From Musa acuminata AAA Group (taxonomy: Eukaryota; Streptophyta; Magnoliopsida; Zingiberales; Musaceae): 64,000 nt of DNA. The stretch covers positions 8,822,501 through 8,886,500 of the forward strand of contig NC_088340.1 of NCBI RefSeq assembly GCF_036884655.1, written 5' to 3'. The notes under the pieces are model-generated. The model ran no database searches. It saw nothing but the letters and a program-made list of their open reading frames with translations, and had not been told where the DNA came from. Of this stretch, positions 25,215-38,317 are shown piece after piece. Numbering within the stretch: position 1 is the first letter of the stretch; each line of letters opens with the position of its first letter. The translations under genes were made by a program, and so were the position numbers.

Positions 25215-28030
25215 ATGGCCATCTCTGCCGGAAAGGAAACCTTCCTCGGTTACTCACAAGACCGAGTTAACCCCATCTTTTGCCACCGAGCCATCATGAC
25301 CACCTCCTCAGGTATCTGGATCGGCGACAATCCCCTCAACTTCACCTTGCCCACCCTCATTTTTCAGATCGTTATGGTGTTCTTCATCTACCGGGCTACG
25401 CACGCCGTCTTCCGCCTATTCGGCCAACCCATCCACGTCTCCCAAATCGTGGTAGTTAATCAAAACCCCACATGCATGATATCCGCCTTATGTACCGCAT
25501 GAATTATTTGCATCTTCTTGTTGACGTGATGCAGGCGGGAATTATATTAGGCCCCAGCATCCTTAGCCGAGATGCGAAGTTCGCGAAATCGATCGTTTCT
25601 CAGAAGAATTATGAGAGTGTGGTCACCATATCCATCATTACCTACATGTTGTTCTTCTTTGTGATCGGCGTCAAGGCAGACCTTGGCGTGATTCCCAAGG
25701 TTGGGAAGAAGGCGGTGGCCATCGCAATATTCAGCACCCTGCTCCCCATCGTGTTTATCTACATCACGGCCCTCTGCCTGAGGCATAAGATCCCTCCCCG
25801 ATTCATACAGGGTCAGCTGATCCTCCTCTTGACCGACACATGGTGCATCACGTCGTATCCTGTCCTGTCGTGCCTCCTCAGCGAGCTCAATCTCCTCAGC
25901 TCCAAGCTCGGCCGCCTCGCCATGTCGGCCACCCTCATCGCCGCCATCGTGCACGTGATTGCCAACTCCGCCATCGTCACGTACCAGCTGGCCATCAAGA
26001 TCGGCAACCCGCTGCAGGGGGTGACGGCACTAGTGTCCTTCTTCGCCTTGATGGGACTCATCTTGCTCGTCCTGAGGCCGATCGTGCTCTGGCTCATAAG
26101 ACGGACGCCGGAGGGGGCACTTCTGGACCAGGTGAGCTTCGTGGCGGTAGTAACCATGGCAATGGCGTGCGGGATGCTGAGCCAGATGATCGGGTTCGAC
26201 CTCATCGTTGGACCCTTCTTCTTCGGGCTGGTGCTGCCTGGGGGACCGCCGCTGGGGTCCACTCTGGCTGAGCGCATGGACAGGTTGGTGATGGGATTGT
26301 TCCTGCCCATGAGCATGGCTTTTGTCGGAATAAGGACGGACCTCACATCGGTGGTGGACATTAAGGTTTGGTGGCTATTCGAAACGTTTGTGTTGGTGAT
26401 CACAGTGGCTAAGTTCGTGGGGGTGATCCTGCCATGCCTCTACTGCCGGATGCCGCCCCGGGAAACCGTATCTCTTGGGCTTATGCTGTCCGCCAAAGGC
26501 CTTTCTGAAGTATATTCCCTCATCATGTGGGCGGAGAACTTCGTGCGTACGCAGCCACCAACTGCAATCATGCATGCATGCATGTTGATTAGGACCGGAA
26601 AACACGTTGCTAGTTTTTCTTCTACGATTCCGTAAATTATGTTTACTTTTCTTCTTCAGGACTTCTCCTTACAACATGCAGGTCACCAAATGCTAACCTA
26701 GATGAAAATTGATATCGAGGAACTCAGATTTTTGAATAAACATTGCAACATTATTATTCTCAATACCATCGCCGTCACAGTACTCATCCACCACTATTCG
26801 CACTGCAAACGCTAACCAGGATGAATTTTTTGTCTATGCATGTGATCGCAGCTACTGGAGAGGCAGGAATTCAGCATGGTCGTCATCACCATTCTCATCT
26901 TGGGCGGCATCACCACCCCTCTGATCAAGTATCTGTATCGCCCGGAGGACCGCTACGTGGCACACAAGCGCCGCACTCTCCAGCACGCCAACCCCGGCGA
27001 CGAGCTTCGCATCCTTACATGCGTCCATCTTCAGGACAACGTCAAACCCATCATCACCCTCCTCGAGGCCTCCGGCACCTCCCCCGACTCACCCATCTGC
27101 GCCTACCTCATCCACCTCATCCAGCTCGTCGGCCGGACCGACACCGTCCTACACCCCCACAAGCGCCATAACCATTCCTCATCCGCAACTGCCCTCTCAG
27201 AGACTGACCACATCGTCAACGCCTTCCGGCTGTTCGAGCAGGAACACCCGGATGGCTTGTCGGTCCTCCCTTACGTCTGCATTTCCCCTTACAACACCAT
27301 GCACGACGATATCTGCTCCCTCGCCCTCGACAAGAAGGTCACCCTCGTCATCCTCCCCTTCCACAAGAGCGCACTTGCCGACGGTAGCATCAGCTTCGTG
27401 AGCCCTTCAGTCCAGGCTGTCAACGTCAACGTGCTCCAGTACGCGCCCTGCTCCATCGGCATCCTCGTCGACAACGGGTTCCCCGGTCGCTGGTCGGTGA
27501 TTCGCCGCGTGGCGGTCTACTTCCTGGGCGGAGCCGACGACCGGGAAGCTCTGGCCTGCGCCATGCGCATGGCGAAAAACGCGGCCGTTGGGCTCACGGT
27601 GGTGCGGTTCCTCGCGCCCAAGGAGTTGCGAGAGGAAGGGCAGGAGGAGAGGATGGACGACAAGATGCTGGAGCACTTCCAGCACCAGATGGTGGACGGG
27701 AAACGGGTGGTGTACAAGGAGCAGGTGGTGAAAGACGGGGAAGAGACGGTGGCGGTGATTCGCGAGACGAGCCCCGAGTTCAGTCTATTGATCGTGGGGC
27801 GAAGGGAGGGGAAGGAATCCCTGTTGACGTCAGGGATGTCGATATGGAGGGAGTACCCGGAGCTAGGGGTTATCGGGGACCTGCTGGCGTCGACCAACTT
27901 CGGCGGCCGGGTGTCTACGCTTGTGGTGCAGCAACAGGTGAGGGTGACGGGACCAGCGGCGCAAGCCGCGGACAGCCCCAAGGTCGCTCCAACTGTTGTG
28001 CAGGTAGAACCGGAACCTGACATCTACTAA
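25215..28030 (+). CDS. CHX: Cation/H+ antiporter, CHX family (CHX15-like), copy a
   Basis: CHX proteins are CPA2-family monovalent cation/H+ exchangers of endomembranes or plasma membrane. Exons are 25215-25451, 25535-26542 and 26852-28030, giving 807 residues, normal for the family. The N-terminus has MTTSSGIWIGDNPLNFTLP before the first helix. Residues ~75-420 form the antiporter membrane domain, with GIILGPSIL, FFVIGVKADLG, SYPVLSCLLSELNLL, GPFFFGLVLPGGPPLG and SLGLMLSAKGLSEV. The C-terminal ~390 residues are the soluble regulatory part, opening YLYRPEDRYVAHKRRTLQH and including FSLLIVGRREG. At the position of the family's central membrane aspartate (after SATLI) this copy has Ala216. Exon 2 is exactly 1008 bp, as in the other three copies. 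An in-frame ATG at 25119 could add 32 residues, but 25215 fits the family start. Confidence 0.93.
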
Positions 28031-29341
28031 TACATGACCTGATGAGAGTTAAAGTAATTAGATTATATCTTTCTTATCGCTTAATTATTATCAGGTAGTT
28101 GATTCTTCTTCTGTGAGTCACGTGAATGATTGATCCGTGAGGTGGTACGAGGTTGAGCAAGGAGACCATGCTGATGAAGGTTTTCCTTCTCACATTGTTC
28201 TGTATTTTGTTCTGAAGCCTTTCATTGTTCAGCTGCAGCTACTCCGTTTCCTTGCAGCATTTAGATGTGTAGATCAAGAAATGAATCATGTCTCTGTTTG
28301 AGACACGATGTCCTAGCGATTAGTGCACCATTGAGTCTTATGTTTGAGTTTGGATACGAACTTACTGTATAGAGTTTAATGTAATGGATCATGTGATCAT
28401 ATTCATGTTTTTTGAACTTATTGGACTCACTTTTTGAAACAGAGAAAGAGGAAAAAGAAATAGATTTTGGATAGACATCACGGGATTCGGATAGACACGC
28501 AGCGTGCTTGTTGTATATGGTTTGATTACGAACTGGATGTAATTTATTCTTTCTAGTAGCTTCTCACAGTATCATCAAGTGACAGGCTTCGTGATGTCTA
28601 TTCTTTCGATTTATCTGTTGATAATATTTATAATATCATGGTTGATTGAAAAGGTCAAATTACATACAGGTTTAGCTTATAACCTGTAGGTTTAAGCTTT
28701 TTATATTGAATTAGTGTTTGATATGATATATATTATGGATTGGACTAGTCATTATAAGATTCTAATATGGTGTTAATTTTTTTAAAAATAAGATAGTCTC
28801 ATATCACTAATGATAAAAAAAAATTATAAATATCAATGTCAATTTTAAGCATATTTTATTGTAAAAAGTATAGTCCTTAAATACAAAAAATTAATAATAA
28901 ATTTGAATATAAGATTAAGTTGTAATAATAGACATACATATACAGTAACTAGAAGTGATAGTTGAATTATAATCGACAATCTTAGGGCTTAAATGAATTT
29001 AATCATGATTAAAGTGAGAAAGTTTGAATTGTAAACATTAAATATAGAAAGGATAATAAACTACTTATGTATGGATGAAGTAATAAAAAATTAAATAGAG
29101 ATGAAAATTAAAGATAAATATTATACTAAAAATATTAAGATACTTAATTAAGATTGAATAATGATTATAGACCAAAAATATTATCATTTTTCAATGATAT
29201 TAGATTGTATTGAAATTACTATAATATTAAAATTATATTAACAAAAGAATATGAAATGAGGTCTAATAAGATTGAAGTCTACATCTCAATATAACCTCTT
29301 AAGTACTTGACCCGTCTTACCCACCTGATAATCTATGGTCA
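28031..29341. other. AT-rich intergenic region after CHX-a
   Basis: The first ~270 bp are the CHX-a 3' UTR and still match the sequence after CHX-b (about 38320-38560). The rest is AT-rich with no gene seen. Confidence 0.5.
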
Positions 29342-29616
29342 TGTTAGGATCTTTTTATTTTTTTAGCTTTTGAATAGTATTTTGTTGAGTTGTTTAATTC
29401 AATAAGAGTTTGATAGAGGTTTATTTATTATTTATTTATTATTAAGAGTCTAAGTAACTTTGGGTGTAACTCTATAAATAGAAATATAATTGTTTCTTTT
29501 TGAAAGAAATAAAATATTATTTAATCTTTTAACAAACCTTATGAGGTCGATCCCTTGGAAGTGATCATCCTCTTTTTCCCTCTTTTTCTACAATAAAACT
29601 TTAGGGGGTTTAATCA
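29342..29616 (+). mobile_element. Solo LTR related to the 20425-22530 element
   Basis: 275 bp, starting TGTTAGGATCTTTTTATT and ending TTTAATCA. It matches the LTRs at 20425-20703 and 22221-22530 along its length (TTGTTGAGTTGTTTAATTC, TTATTATTAAGAGTC, TGAAAGAAATAAAATATT, AAACCTTATGAGG). No partner LTR and no clear target duplication were found. It is older or more diverged than the pair. Confidence 0.75.
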
Positions 29617-30868
29617 AACCATTTCTCTTTTATTTCAGTTATTTTCTTGGTTTTTCACTATGTTTTTATAGAGGCTAGAATACTCTAGCTCTAAAAAATA
29701 ATTGTGATAAAAAGAATTCAATTCTTCTCTTGTTATACCTAGAATTTTAATTTTATAAATTATAGAATGATTTTTTCACTTACTTTCGAGTAACTAAGGC
29801 TTTAAATTAATATTTAATTTTTAGATATATTTTATAACCATCAATAATTTTCTCTCTTAATATAAATTAATTACTATAAAATAATATATTATTTTATTTA
29901 GAATATTAACTTTCTTGTTTGTGTAGTATGGTTAAAAAATGATTAAAATTAATTTTCTTAATCATGTGAACAAGTTAGGAATTTTACCAATCAATTAAAT
30001 TATTAATTAATTTATTTCTTAATAAATTATGTGATTTTTGGGAAGTAAATAATTTATATTATATTTTTGTGTGTGAACCCTAAAAAATAAATATTATATT
30101 TCTATATTTGTATACGAAAGTAAAATAAATTTAAATTTAAAAAAATTATTACTTACCCTTCAAGGATAATTCATCTGTATAAATAAAGCTTCATCTCATT
30201 TATTCCTGATCGAGCCTGGAATGATTGAGGATAGAATTTCCCAAAAGAAAATCATTGAGGAGAGATGACATCCTTTATTCTTTTATAATTTCATGTTTTT
30301 AAATCTTTGATATTAAGATTATTATAAATTTATAATACATAATAATATTTTAATTTTTTTTTAATTTTATGATTAATTAATAAATAATAATTAATTTATG
30401 ATCTTCGAATGATTATTTGACTTATAATGATTTCTTAAGTTTAAGTGAAATTTAAGATTAATTTAATTACAAAAATCTTTATTTTTGTTAATAAAATGAT
30501 TTTAATTTATTTAACTATATGTATTTATGTTTCAAGAATTATATATGAATGTCTATCATTTAATTAGTTTTAAATTTCAGATTATGAATTTAAATTCTTT
30601 ACTTCATGGATTTAAGTTACTTTTTAATAATTTAAAATATTAAAATCTAATTTGATATGAGGGGTCTAATTGGGGTTTGATCTAAGTCAAGTTAATCTGC
30701 TTGATTAGGTCAATCCAACCTTTATAGTTATGTGGTAAAGTATTACTAGTCATAGGTGTCTTACAAGTCAATTACGTAAGTGATGACACGTGTGATATGA
30801 TACGTACTATTTTTTCTTATTATTTATTTTATATTTTTTTCTTACTTTATATTATCTATTGTATATAT

Positions 30869-32414
30869 TGTGATGTTCATGGATCTGTGCAATGAGAATT
30901 AGATATTACGATAATGAGATTGATTTACTTTTAAACACAAACTCTAAATAATCTCGATCATAGATCACTCGAGAGGGACATCTAGATAAACGAACAGATT
31001 GGTATATTGTATACACATCCATATGATGAAGGCGGCTAGTCTAATAGTTGCTCATATAGAGACACTAGGGATACGGTGCAAGTGCTCATTGAAAAATGAG
31101 TTCACTGATTGATCCGCTCACGGAATGTTAAATGGTTGATGATGCCTCATTGTCATATAGTAATTCTGTCATCTCATTGGTGTATTTGTCCTTAGACTTA
31201 AGACACAATGGATATCCTGTATAAGTACTCCAATCTTTCATAACGAACTTATAGGTTTGGAAGTTTCAGATCTAATACAAATGGTCATCGGGAGTGGCAA
31301 CCAACCTTAAGAGAGCTATTGAGTGTCGATAGAGGATTATCCGCTCTCGATATTATGAGAGGAATATCTTATATGTTCTTACTCAGACAAATCCATAGCC
31401 AAGGTTATTCGGATTTAGAGAGAAAGAATTCTCTAGAAGAAATCAATTAGAGTGCGACTCGAGGAAAAACCGTATGAGCTTGACAACACCATGTCCAGTG
31501 TACAATCTCTAGGATATTAGATGGATGAGGGACTATAAGAACATGATAATTGAGGATTGATAGGTCCAAAGGATTGGATTCCCCTTATATCGTTTAGGGA
31601 CTGTGGCGTAGTGGCTTAGTACGTCTATAGTCGATAAATCGAGTGAATTATTATATGGATAATAATTCACTGAGCCAGAAGGAGTTCTGAAGGGTATAAC
31701 TCATGACTAGCTCGATATTGAGTCTAGAGGATCACACACATATGATAGGTATTGCGACGAGTAGAGGTTCTGATATAATATATCCGCTAGAGCCCATATA
31801 TTATTGGATATCCAATAAGCCTCTGAATTATTGGATAATGTAGATGAGATCTAATAAAAGCTAATGAGAGATTATTGGATAAAGATCCACTAATATAATA
31901 TGCTTGGGTAGTTGGATGAAGATCCAATACTCAATATGGCAAGATCCATTATGGTTAAGTTGATATGAGGCCTCTATAAATAGAAAAAAAACCAAAGGGC
32001 CATAGGCTAGATCCCTTTTAACTACCACTTCCTATTATCCTCTTCTCCTTTTCTCCTCAACTTATAGCCCCTATTTGGGGCATGTTGATAGCAAAAAGAG
32101 TTGGCCCTTTCTTGATTGCATGGTGCGAGCAAAGATTGGAGGAGTGTCTTCCCAGCCCCTGTTGTGTGGATCATTGCTAGAGAGAATGATAGTTAACCTT
32201 ATTCATCCTCCTCTATAGATCTACAATAGTTCAGGGATTTATGATCTCCCTAGGTAACACAATCTTCTTATACATTAGTTTTTTTGTTTCTCAAGTTTAT
32301 ATGCACCAATCTTCGCACGACGATGAAATTTTTTTTGTAAAAATCTAAGATTTTTTTTTTCTTCTACTGCGCATGTGATGTCACCCTAGATATTTCAATA
32401 AGTATAATCCAACA
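30869..32414 (+). mobile_element. Solo LTR, 1546 bp, target duplication TATAT
   Basis: Starts TGTGATGTTCATGGATCTG and ends AAGTATAATCCAACA, with TATAT directly before (30864-30868) and after (32415-32419). A TATA-like CTCTATAAATAG lies at about 31974. The start and end resemble long LTRs of plant Copia elements of the SIRE/Maximus kind; this lineage call is from memory. No internal region is attached. The duplication is AT-only in an AT-rich region, so it is less decisive than those of the other solo LTRs. Confidence 0.7.
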
Positions 32415-32660
32415 TATATGATCACGCATGACTTAGCTCATATGGTCATATATAACCCAACTCATGTGGTCAAGTAAGAGCAAATCCATGTGGCAAGGTA
32501 TGCCGTAACCTATGTGGCTAAACATGATCTAGCCTATGTAGCTAAACACGACCCAATCTATATGATCAAATATTATCACAACTTATGTATCTAAGCATAA
32601 CCCGACCCATGAGTTAAGTGTTACCATGGTAAGACTCGGCCTAACTTATGAATGAGGCTT
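32400..32660. repeat. Degenerate tandem repeat, unit ~30-40 bp
   Basis: Repeated variants of CCTATGTGGCTAAACATGA / AACCCAACTCATGTGGTCAA. The copies are diverged and of uneven length. It directly follows the solo LTR at 30869-32414. Confidence 0.5.
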
Positions 32661-34175
32661 AACCCAGTTCGTGAAGTTATGCCGGCTCAACTATACGATT
32701 GGCATTGGATGCATCGTCGCTTCTTTATCGAGCCTAATAAACCTTAACCCAACCTATTACTTGAGATAAACATGTGCAACGCACGTGATACTTCTAAAAC
32801 TCATGTGGGTCAATTCATGAGCTAGCACTTTATGACATAATTTGTTTCCTATATTTTTATCAGCATAAGCTCGTTAATTGATTGAATCAAGCATGTTTAA
32901 TTTATTCAAGTTGGTTTATAGTGATTTCAACTAGTTTAAACATACTTAACCTAATTGAAATTAATCAAATTTAAATTAGATCAATCTATGAGGTTGGTTT
33001 CATTAGGTGTTAGGTGAATTGAGTTTGGTTTAATTCAACTAGATCATTACAATTAGTGTTTTGGTTGATTAACGATAATTGAAAGATTGATATTTCATGT
33101 CTTTATGATTTGATAAAATTAAAATATTTTATTTGAAAGTATCATTTGGAAATGATTATTAGTTTCATATTTTTTTAATTTATGATATTAATATAATTTT
33201 TATACTAAATGTGACTATACTGGTAGTACATATTGAAAGTATAAGCTATAAAACGAGCTACAATCTTATCATAGTGTGGAGCCACTAATGGACATAGTCT
33301 AGTATATTATACTATTTTATTATACTATTTCTTAGATGCATGCATAAATGAATGAATATAAATAAATAATCATAGTTATTTTTGTATCTCTATTGAGGGC
33401 AAGTAGGATGATTCCCTTTTGAGATTAGTGGGCCATTAGACATGACGGTTAGATGGTTCCTCCATTTACTATTGTGATGAACATATCCCCACTTAGGTAA
33501 ATGAGAGATATCACTTCATCAACTATTAGGAGTGCAATATGGGTTATCTTCATTTAGTGTTGGGAGGGATGGAGTATGTCTCTCCATCCGCTATTATGAT
33601 GATGCACTATTATGCGTGATGTACGTCTTTGTTATCTGACAATTATATATGTGTTATATATAATTGATGCATGATTTTATTTATTATATAAGTATTATCT
33701 TCTTTTCTAATATATGAGTTTATTAAAGATTATTTTTATGTTATTGTTAATATATTTTTATTTTATATTTATTTATAGAATAATTCACTAAAATAGATTT
33801 GAGGTGCGAGTAAAAAAGATTTTTTTTATCCTACCAAGAAGATATGATTATTTTTTAAATTAATAAATTATTTATTATGGAAAAGATAAGGATTTAAATA
33901 AAAAAATAAAAAAATTTATAAATTATGAATAATAATTTAATAATTTATTTTTTTATAAATCTAGAATGTCTCGTGTTTTTTCCTTGAACAAGAAGATTAA
34001 CTACGTTACTTCAATAGTCTCAAACAGATACTATTTTCAACATCAAAAGGCCGATGGATTTGAAAGTTCTAGCAAAACTAGCCACCTTGGGTAGATGACT
34101 ATCTCAATAATATATATTTCTAATCCTATTTAATTATGCTAATATTTTTCTGTATTCCGTAGTTGGAGATATGCG
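32661..34175. other. AT-rich intergenic DNA
   Basis: No gene, LTR pair or coding remnant was recognised. Short degenerate repeats with CACTTAG/CATTTA-GTGTGG-type words occur at about 33390-33610. Confidence 0.4.
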
Positions 34176-34946
34176 CTCATTTATGGTGTACGATGGTCAA
34201 CCTCGACCATGACGATGATAATTATCCATAGGGTTCGATTATAAAGTCTGTCGAGCATGTATCGATAATCTAAAATTTTACTAAAACAGGGAAGGTTTCG
34301 AATTTTGAAAAAAAAAAAATCAATAGCTGTATGAAACTGTAATGTTCATTTTTCTAACAATAATTTTAAAATTATATTATTTACTTTAAAAAGGGATTTT
34401 TTTTAAGTAAACGAGATTAATAATGCATAGTGTAAATGCAGACATTGTCTTGAAAATTAAGAAAACTAAAGTTTATACTCACAATAGTAATACTCCAATT
34501 TAGTCTCAGCTTGAGTAGACTTATGAGAGCTATATGAGCCTATACGCTAATGCACTAGATAAGGACTAGATAGCTTAAACATTTTGAAGTAGTAGTTTAA
34601 TATGATCAAGATTAACAAAGTTAATGATCACTTGTCTTATCAAATCAGATCATCACAACCATTCAATTTATTAACTCCCAAACTATAAACCGTGCTGTTA
34701 GAATAGCCAACGACACTGTTGCAAATAGTAATTAATAAACACTTGATAGAAGAAAATGTGATATGAATATGTTGTGTATAAACTCATGTATCTCAGCTTA
34801 TACACAACACAAGTAGATGCTACAACGGTGCAGAAAATGCAACAAGTTGAGATGGAGGATTAGTCAAATCTCATGTCTCTCAGCTTCAGTTACCTAAACC
34901 CGTTGGGACGCCAGAGATCCCAACTAGTTGGTCGGAAAGAATTCGT
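34176..34946. repeat. Left part of a segmental duplication (copy of ~19.26-20.41 kb)
   Basis: 34176-34315 matches 19258-19400 (shared GGTCAACCT/GTCAACCTT, ATGATAA-TAT-C-TA-GGGTT, AAAATTTTACTAAAACA). 34826-34885 matches 20330-20413 (GGTGCAGAAAATG-AACAAGTT and ATTAGT-AAATCT-ATG). The order and orientation are the same. These blocks precede the PPR fragment and CHX-b just as in the original locus. Confidence 0.7.
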
Positions 34947-35241
34947 GTGCCCAGATATCATCGCAATCCAAGAAACATTACTCCTTGCAGGCATTTCCTC
35001 AAAGATAGGATTTCTCTCCGCCATGCAAATGGAATGATAATTCAGCCGCACCGTCCATGTCGCCAGCCTTGACGTACCCTGATGTGATCAAATTCCAGGA
35101 CACGACATCTCTTACGGGCATCTCACGAGCGGCCTCCAAATCCGCTGCCCTCATGCGCATGGAGAGGATCGAGTTCCAGGTGACGACGTTTTTCACACGC
35201 ATTCCGTCGAATATATTCCGCGCCACAGTTTTAACCGTCAC
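34947..35241 (-). pseudogene. PPR pseudogene, duplicated fragment of the gene at 23137-24747
   Basis: Minus-strand translation gives FDGMRVKNVVTWNSILSM, then EMPVRDVVSWNLITSGY and KAGDMDGAAEL, matching residues ~115-190 of the intact PPR protein. Compared with that gene it lacks the 5' ~500 bp (N-terminus and part of the promoter) and about two thirds of the 3' coding sequence. It also has a small deletion inside one repeat (RRVFDEM shortened to REM) and frame breaks near 35030. The piece at 34947-35010 (ATCATCGCAATCCAAGAAAC) matches 24062 onward of the intact gene. It cannot encode a working protein. It is a fossil of the duplication that made CHX-b. Confidence 0.9.
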
Positions 35242-35474
35242 CGAGTCGCCGCAGTCTATGCTTCATCTACGTGCTTTTCGGGGCCGCCAAATGTCCTCAC
35301 ATGCAACCAATTTGACCCCTTTTTTTTAATTAATGAAAATTGACTATTTTGGAAATAGGTCCGGGTCGTTGGTCAACTTTGGATCGTTACTACATCGTCA
35401 AACGAGCAACACCATCAGATGACGCTGACCGTTCCTCCCCGAATACTGCATAGCCTCCTCCCACCTCTTGGCAT

Positions 35475-35511
<37 letters not shown>

Positions 35512-35515
35512 CAAG
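35242..35515 (+). promoter_or_regulatory. CHX-b upstream region
   Basis: Similar to the CHX-a upstream region over most of its length, including CTTCATCTACGTG and AAATAGGTC. It carries GGTCAA at 35371-35376, the block shared by the CHX promoters (about 35389-35437) and a CT run just before the start. Confidence 0.6.
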
Positions 35516-38317
35516 ATGGCCACCCCCGGAGGGCAAAACTTCATCGGCTATGCACCTGGGCGACCCAACCCCCTCTTTTGTCACCGAACCGTCATGACGA
35601 CCTCGGCAGGCGTCTGGGTCGGCGACAACCCCCTCCACTTCACCTTGCCCACCCTCATCTACCAGATCGTTGTCGTCTTCGTCATCTATCAGCTGACGCA
35701 CGCCGTCCTCCGCCTACTCGGCCAACCCCTCCACGTCTCTCAGATCGTGGTAGGTAATCAAAACCCGACATGATCTCCGCCTTATGTGCCGCGCGCGCGC
35801 ATGAATTATTTGCATTTTCTTGTTGATGTGATGCAGGCGGGCATTATATTAGGCCCCAACGTCCTAAGCCGAAATAAGGCGTTCGGAAGCTCAGTCGTAG
35901 CGCCGGAACACTATCAGGAGGTGGTCACCATATCCATCACTTCCTACATGTTGTTCTTCTTTGTGATCGGCGTCAAGGCAGACCTTGGTGTGATTCCCAA
36001 GGTTGGCAAGAAGGCTGTGGCCGTCGGTTTTCTATCGACCCTGCTTCCCATCGCATCTGTCTCCCTCGCCACCTTGTTCTTGAAGCCCAAGATCCCTCTC
36101 CGATACGAACAGTCTAACTTGCTCATCCTCTTGACCGACACATGGTGCATGACGTCGTATCCTGTCCTGTCGTGCCTCCTCAGCGAGCTCAACCTCCTCA
36201 CCTCCAAGCTCGGCCGCCTCGCCATGTCGGCCACCCTCATCACCTCCATCTTGCACGCGTTCGCCAACGTCATCCTGGTCACGTACCTACAGGGCGTCAA
36301 CGTCGGTTCCCCGCTACGGGGGTTAACGATGCTAGCATCCTTCTTGGCCTTACTGGTACTCATCCTGTTCGTCATGAGGCCGATCGTGCTCTGGCTCATA
36401 AGACGGACGCCGGAGGGGGCACTTCTGGACCAGCCGAGCTTCGTGGCGGTGATATCCATGGCGCTGGCGTCCGGTATGTTGTGCCAGATGATCGGGTTCG
36501 ACCTCACAGCGGGGCCCTTCTTCTTCGGGCTGGTACTGCCGGGGGGACCTCCGCTGGGGGCCACGCTGGCGGAGCGCATGGACTGTTTGGTGTTGGGGAT
36601 GCTGCTGCCGTTGGGCATGGCTTTTGCCGGAATGAGGGCGGACCTGACAGTATTGGCCGACGCCAGTAGCTGGTGGCTATTCGAAACGTATGTGTTCGTG
36701 ATCGTACTGTCCAAGTTCGTGGGGGTGATCCTGCCATGCCTCTACTGCAGGATGTCGCCCCGGGAAACCATCTCCCTTGGGCTGATGCTGGCAACCAAGG
36801 GCATCAATGAAGTATATGCCGTCCTCGTGTGGGCGGAGCACTTCGTGCGTACGCAGACTCCAAGCGCAAGCATGCATGCATGCACGTTGATTAGGGGCGG
36901 AAAACACTTGCCTCATCTTTCTTCTACGATTTAGTGATTTCTGTTTAGTTTTTTTTGTTGATTAAAGACTTCTCCTCACAACGTACATATAGGTCACTAA
37001 ATTCTAAGATCACGACTCTAAATGCACCACCACCATTTTAATACTATTATTCTCAATCCCATCGCCATCACACAAGTCATCCAACCCCCATTCGCACTGC
37101 CTACGCTAACCAGAGTCTGTTTTTGTTGATGCATGTCACCGCAGCTCGTGGGACCGGATGAACTCAGCGTCATCGTCGTCACCATTATCATCTTGGGCAG
37201 CTCCAGCGCCCCCCTGATCAGGTACCTGTACCGCCCGGAGGATCGCTACGTGGCTTACAAGCGCCGCACTCTCGAGCACGCCAAGCCCGGCGACGAGCTC
37301 CGCGTCCTTGCATGTATCCACCTTCAGGACAACGTCAAACCCATCATCTCCCTCCTCGAGGCCGCCGGCCCCTCCCGCGACTCCCCCATCTGCGCCTACC
37401 TCATCCACCTCATCCAGCTCGTCGGCCGGACCGATACCGTCCTACTCCCCCACAAGTGGCAAAAGAATTTCTCCTCCTCAGCCACTGCCCTCTCAGAGAC
37501 CGACCACATTGTCAATGCCTTCCGGCTGTTCGAGCGGCAATACTCGAGCGGCGTGTCGGTCCTCCCTTACTTCTGCATCTCCCCTTACAGCACCATGCAC
37601 GACGATATCTGCTCCCTCGCCCTCGACAAGAAGGCCACCCTCATCATCCTCCCCTTCCACAAGAACGTTCTTGCCGACGGAAGCATCAGCTTCGTCAGCC
37701 CTCCCATCCAGACCGTCAACGTCAACGTGCTCCGTTACGCGCCCTGCTCCGTCGGCATCCTCGTCGACAACGGGCTATCCGACCGCTGGGCGTTGCTTCA
37801 CCGCGTGGCGGTCTACTTCCTGGGCGGTGCCGACGACCGGGAGGCGCTGGCCTGCGGCGTGCGCATGACGAAACACGCGGCCGTCGAGCTGACGGTGGTG
37901 CGGTTCCTCCCCCCCAAGGAGTTGCGGGAGGTTGGGCCGGAGGAAAGGATGGACGACAAGATGGTGGAGAAGTTCCAGCAGGAGAAGCTGGACGGGAAGC
38001 GGGTGGTGTACAGGGAGGAGGTGGTGAAGGACGGGGAAGGGACGGTGGCAGTGATCCGCGAGACGAGCCCCGAGTTCAGCCTGTTGATCGTGGGACGGAG
38101 GGAGGGGTCGGATTCGCGGTTGACGGCTGGGATGTTGTTGTGGAGAGAGTACCCGGAGCTGGGGGTCATCGGGGACCTGCTGGCGTCGACCAACTTCAGC
38201 GGGCGGGTGTCTACGCTGGTGATTCAGAAACAGGTAAGGGTGATGGGAGCGGCGGCGCAAGCCGCGGAGAGCCCCAAGGGCGATTCAACTGTGATCCAGG
38301 TAGAACCGGAAGGATAA
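35516..38317 (+). CDS. CHX: Cation/H+ antiporter, CHX family (CHX15-like), copy b
   Basis: Exons are 35516-35749, 35837-36844 and 37145-38317, giving 804 residues. It is the closest relative of copy a: the same start region (MTTSAGVWVGDNPLHFTLP), the same exon layout and long identical stretches such as FFVIGVKADLGVIPKVGKKA. The membrane domain includes GIILGPNVL, SYPVLSCLLSELNLL, GPFFFGLVLPGG and SLGLMLATKGINEVYAV. The soluble C-terminal domain has YLYRPEDRYVAYKRRTLEH and FSLLIVGRREG. The central membrane aspartate position is Ser215. An in-frame ATG at 35468, reading through the CT repeat, is unlikely to be the true start. The gene arose by duplication together with the upstream PPR fragment. 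Frames and splice sites are intact, so it is probably functional or recently so. Confidence 0.93.

Noticed and set aside
32400..32660. Possible CRISPR-like array
   Set aside because: Units are diverged, uneven and without spacers, and the DNA is plant nuclear; this is an ordinary degenerate tandem repeat.
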